Assembly: GCA_041180805.1 (NCBI GenBank)
Contig: JBEGQX010000240.1
Location: forward strand, 1 to 6,899
DNA: 6,899 nucleotides
From: JBEGQX01 sp041180805
GTDB lineage: Bacteria; Planctomycetota; Planctomycetia; Gemmatales; Gemmataceae
Reading direction: 5' to 3'
Made by a program: the position numbers and the translations under genes. Each line of letters starts with the position of its first letter. The stretch's first letter is position 1. This document shows, piece after piece, positions 4,726 through 6,899 of the stretch. A model generated the notes under the pieces. That model saw only the letters and a program-made list of their open reading frames with translations, was not told the DNA's origin and did not search any database.

Positions 4726-6899
4726 TTAACTGACATAGATACCTCTGGTGAAGGAGGGATCATTGGCACCAAAAAAAGAATCCACCACATTATTGTTGGA
4801 ATCGTACACATTCACCTGAGGGCCACCACCCTCGCCTGCGCCGGTGATAAGATTCTGTATGCCGGTGCCGTAATAGTCTGCGGCACCTACCCGAACCGAG
4901 CCGGTAAATCCATGCCCATAAGCCAGGAACGAACCCAAACGCTGATAGTTTTGGCCGCTGAAATAGTTGACCCTTGCGTTTCCGCCAGCACCCTGCCCCG
5001 TGATGATCTCGCGCTGCAGGTTTCCATCCAGGTCACCCGTGGCAACATAGACACCACCCAGAAAGTCGGTTTCATAGGCAAAGAAAGCCGCCCGAAGATT
5101 CAAGCTGCCACCCGAGTAGACATTTACCTGCGGGCCACCACCTGCCCCGGCACCGGTGATAAGCTCATCCACACTATCGCCACCCAGATCACCTGTGGCA
5201 ACAGTCACACCGCCCCGAAAATCTGTTGAGTAGGCAAAGAAACTGGCCCGCACCGCAGGCACATGATTCGCCAGGGAAACTCCATCCCAAACCATCACAT
5301 GGGGGCCACCACCTGCCCCGGCACCAGTCACCAGGTCTGCCACGCCATCGCCAGTGACATCGCCAGTGGCCACGAATATGCCGCCTGTAAACGATACATC
5401 GTAGGCGAAGAAATCCACCATGACCCTGCCACCATTACCATTGAAGACGGTAACACGTGGCCCGCCCCCGGCACCTGCCGCGACGACGATTTCATTCACA
5501 CCATCACCATCAAAATCCGCATTCGAACTTACCCGGATTTCACCATAAAACCCCGCAAAGGGAGTGATAGTGGCAGGCGAAGCATTACCCGCGTTTCGAA
5601 TTTCAATGCCAGATCCGGTGGAAGTGGGAACATTACCAACCGTGATGGCTTCTGCCCTGGGGCGGGTGATGCTTACATCGTTTCCATCGCCACCATCATA
5701 ACGAATGCGATAGTTAACCCCCTGAATGTTGACCAGTTGCAGATTGGTAATTCCCTGAAAAGTTCCAACCACCGGATCTGTTCCATCATTATTGACAAGG
5801 ATGAGTTCCGAACCGGCTGATGCCTGGGAAACGGCTGAGATGTTCAAAACCGCATTGGCAAGGTTTGCCGTCCCTGCAGCCAACAGTTGATCCACGGTGC
5901 TTCCATGAATGTTCAAATGAACCACCGCATTGGCAGACAAGGTAATGTCTTTACCACTAATCACACCGGGCGAAACAGAGCCAACTCTGACTTCCAGGTT
6001 GCCTATGGTTGCGGTTCCCTGCAAGCTTCCACCATCCACGAGGTAATTGCCCGACTGATTGGCCGCAAGCACAACCATACCACCGGAAATGGTTGTGGTG
6101 CCAGTGTAAGTATTGCTGCCCTGCAAGGTAGTGGAACCACTGCCAGCCCGAACGAGTGCCCCGGTTCCAGAAATCACCCCGGCAAAGGTATCTGCTGAGG
6201 AACCATTCAAGGTAAGGGTTCCAGCTCCAAGCTGAAGGTTGCTGCCACCAAGAATCGCCGCGACGGTTTCCAAATGGCCATCAAGATTCCATGCCCCGCC
6301 ATCCAAATTCACAGAAGAGGTATCCTGAAAGACATGGTCACCCTGTGAGACAAAATCGCCGCCTTTCAGGGTAATGCTTCCCGCCCCTGCATTGATCAGG
6401 CTGATTCCAATCGGGTTGGTTGTGGCCTTAAGGAAGATGTCTCCATCGGATGTGGTTTCCGCAAACACCTGCGTCGCGGAAATAATCTTCAAGGGAAGGT
6501 CGTTGCTACCCAGCGATGAACCGGTAAGGTTTGCATTACCCCCGGATTGAATGCCACCCGTGCTGGTGGTGCTGATCGCCGAGAGCGCAAATGCAGTGAA
6601 CGATCCACCCGATTGAATGTTATCCAAAAGAATACCGGTCGAATCTGCAATCTGGATGACCCCTGAACCCGAGTTGGAAAGCGATACCGCGCCGGTAAAA
6701 TCGTTGCCGCCCAGAAACAGGGTGAGTATGCCGTTACCCGCATTCAAACTGGTGGGCCCTGCTTTGGATTCCTGAACGATCGCACCACTTTGCGAAATTC
6801 CATTCGCCTGCACGGAAAAAGAACCAGAACCCAGGCTGGAGGCACCCAGAATAAGCGCATTACTGTCTACTATGGTGACAGAGTTGGCCCCGGTGTTTT
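4726..6899 (-). CDS. Large secreted surface protein: autotransporter-type beta-solenoid plus FG-GAP repeats (5' end outside window)
   Basis: The C-terminal 723 residues of a longer protein; the frame is open to the right edge and the start is not in the window. A GTG at 6813 is in frame but sits inside repetitive sequence and is not a likely start. Residues are numbered from the first full codon. Residues 1-300 are Gly/Ser/Thr/Asn-rich beta-solenoid sequence, including NDFTGAVSLSNSGSG and, at 244-277, an autotransporter-associated beta-strand repeat (GTGALVRAGSG... GSNTYTGTTTISGG). A region typical of the end of such passengers follows, with YRIRYDGGDGNDVSIT near 396-411. Residues 447-719 are five FG-GAP-like repeats and the chain ends GIYVS. 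No C-terminal autotransporter barrel, PEP-CTERM or LPXTG-like signal is present. Five N-x-S/T sites occur (N123, N231, N280, N352, N438). Probably a surface or extracellular adhesin or structural protein; ligand and export route are unknown. A clear terminator follows. Confidence 0.9.
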   Translation of the reverse strand, partial: NTGANSVTIVDSNALILGASSLGSGSFSVQANGISQSGAIVQESKAGPTSLNAGNGILTLFLGGNDFTGAVSLSNSGSGVIQIADSTGILLDNIQSGGSFTAFALSAISTTSTGGIQSGGNANLTGSSLGSNDLPLKIISATQVFAETTSDGDIFLKATTNPIGISLINAGAGSITLKGGDFVSQGDHVFQDTSSVNLDGGAWNLDGHLETVAAILGGSNLQLGAGTLTLNGSSADTFAGVISGTGALVRAGSGSTTLQGSNTYTGTTTISGGMVVLAANQSGNYLVDGGSLQGTATIGNLEVRVGSVSPGVISGKDITLSANAVVHLNIHGSTVDQLLAAGTANLANAVLNISAVSQASAGSELILVNNDGTDPVVGTFQGITNLQLVNIQGVNYRIRYDGGDGNDVSITRPRAEAITVGNVPTSTGSGIEIRNAGNASPATITPFAGFYGEIRVSSNADFDGDGVNEIVVAAGAGGGPRVTVFNGNGGRVMVDFFAYDVSFTGGIFVATGDVTGDGVADLVTGAGAGGGPHVMVWDGVSLANHVPAVRASFFAYSTDFRGGVTVATGDLGGDSVDELITGAGAGGGPQVNVYSGGSLNLRAAFFAYETDFLGGVYVATGDLDGNLQREIITGQGAGGNARVNYFSGQNYQRLGSFLAYGHGFTGSVRVGAADYYGTGIQNLITGAGEGGGPQVNVYDSNNNVVDSFFGANDPSFTRGIYVS
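4741..5559 (-). repeat. Five FG-GAP-like repeats of 52-60 residues
   Basis: Repeat boundaries on the minus strand: 5559-5380, 5379-5209, 5208-5053, 5052-4897 and 4896-4741. Each has a Ca-loop-like start, then a [IL][IV]TGAGAGGGPxVxV-type segment, then FFAY and FxGG. The calcium loops run DFDGDG, DVTGDG, DLGGDS, DLDGNL, DYYGTG, so only the first matches the DxDGDG consensus fully. Similarity persists in DNA: a 23-bp stretch is identical at 5132-5154 and 5303-5325, 171 bp (one repeat) apart. FG-GAP repeats build beta-propeller blades. The final GIYVS (codons 4743-4729) restarts the repeat and may supply the closing strand. Confidence 0.9.
6067..6168 (-). repeat. Autotransporter-associated beta-strand repeat (TIGR02601-like) unit
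   Basis: The 34 residues encoded here follow the pattern GxGxLVKxGxGxxTLxGxNTYTGxTTVxxGxLxL of this repeat: GTGALVR, GSGSTTLQGSNTYTG, TTTISGG. In autotransporter-like passengers such units stack into a right-handed beta-helix. It is the only unambiguous copy in the window; sequence further upstream in the protein is similar in style but more degenerate. Confidence 0.85.

Noticed and set aside
5132..5325. 23-bp direct repeat considered as a mobile-element or site-specific recombination mark
   Set aside because: The two copies are exactly one FG-GAP repeat apart and encode the same GAGAGGGP segment, so protein-repeat duplication explains them.
5263..5820. Open frame of 185 codons on the plus strand
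   Set aside because: It is antisense to the FG-GAP repeats. Its repeated TTCPGT-like motifs are mirror readings of the GAGAGGGP codons.
6811..6813. GTG as the start of the surface protein
   Set aside because: The frame continues open to the window edge with the same beta-solenoid composition. There is no ribosome-binding site or signal peptide after this codon.

Overview
The window reads as bacterial chromosome from a planctomycete, by inference probably near Gemmataceae or Pirellulaceae. The main signature is the C-terminus of a giant surface protein built from FG-GAP-type repeats with the motifs GAGAGGGPxV, FFAY and ATGD. I know this repeat style mainly from planctomycetes. A GT41 glycosyltransferase with TPRs, a rpmA with a GQG-type N-terminus, and a secreted protein I associate with planctomycetes agree with this. 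Base composition looks balanced, so high-GC Gemmata itself is less likely. All five genes lie on the minus strand, so transcription runs from high to low coordinates, and coding density is high.

Layout in order of transcription: (1) 6899-4726, the 3' part of a very large secreted repeat protein: beta-solenoid/autotransporter-type passenger sequence, then five FG-GAP-like repeats. It is closed by a clear intrinsic terminator (4672-4708). (2) 4602-2404, a complete 732-residue protein of about eight TPRs followed by a SPINDLY/O-GlcNAc-transferase-like GT41 domain. (3) A 191-bp intergenic region with a plausible sigma70-type promoter. (4) 2212-1412, a 266-residue protein with a signal peptide and no function I recognise. 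(5) 1311-1054, rpmA (ribosomal protein L27), followed by a strong terminator (991-1027). (6) 986 to the left edge, an FMN-dependent alpha-hydroxyacid oxidase/dehydrogenase, cut off by the window before its C-terminus.

These genes do not look like one pathway. The repeat-protein gene and the rpmA gene each have their own terminator. The only functional pairing I would propose is the GT41 enzyme next to the big surface protein, because some GT41 enzymes glycosylate exported adhesins; this is inference. The point most worth a second look is that the GT41 domain aligns without gaps to human OGT over its nucleotide-sugar pocket, yet several donor-contact residues are replaced. I saw no mobile element, CRISPR array, tRNA, rRNA or defence system, and nothing that amounts to a clearly new multi-gene system.
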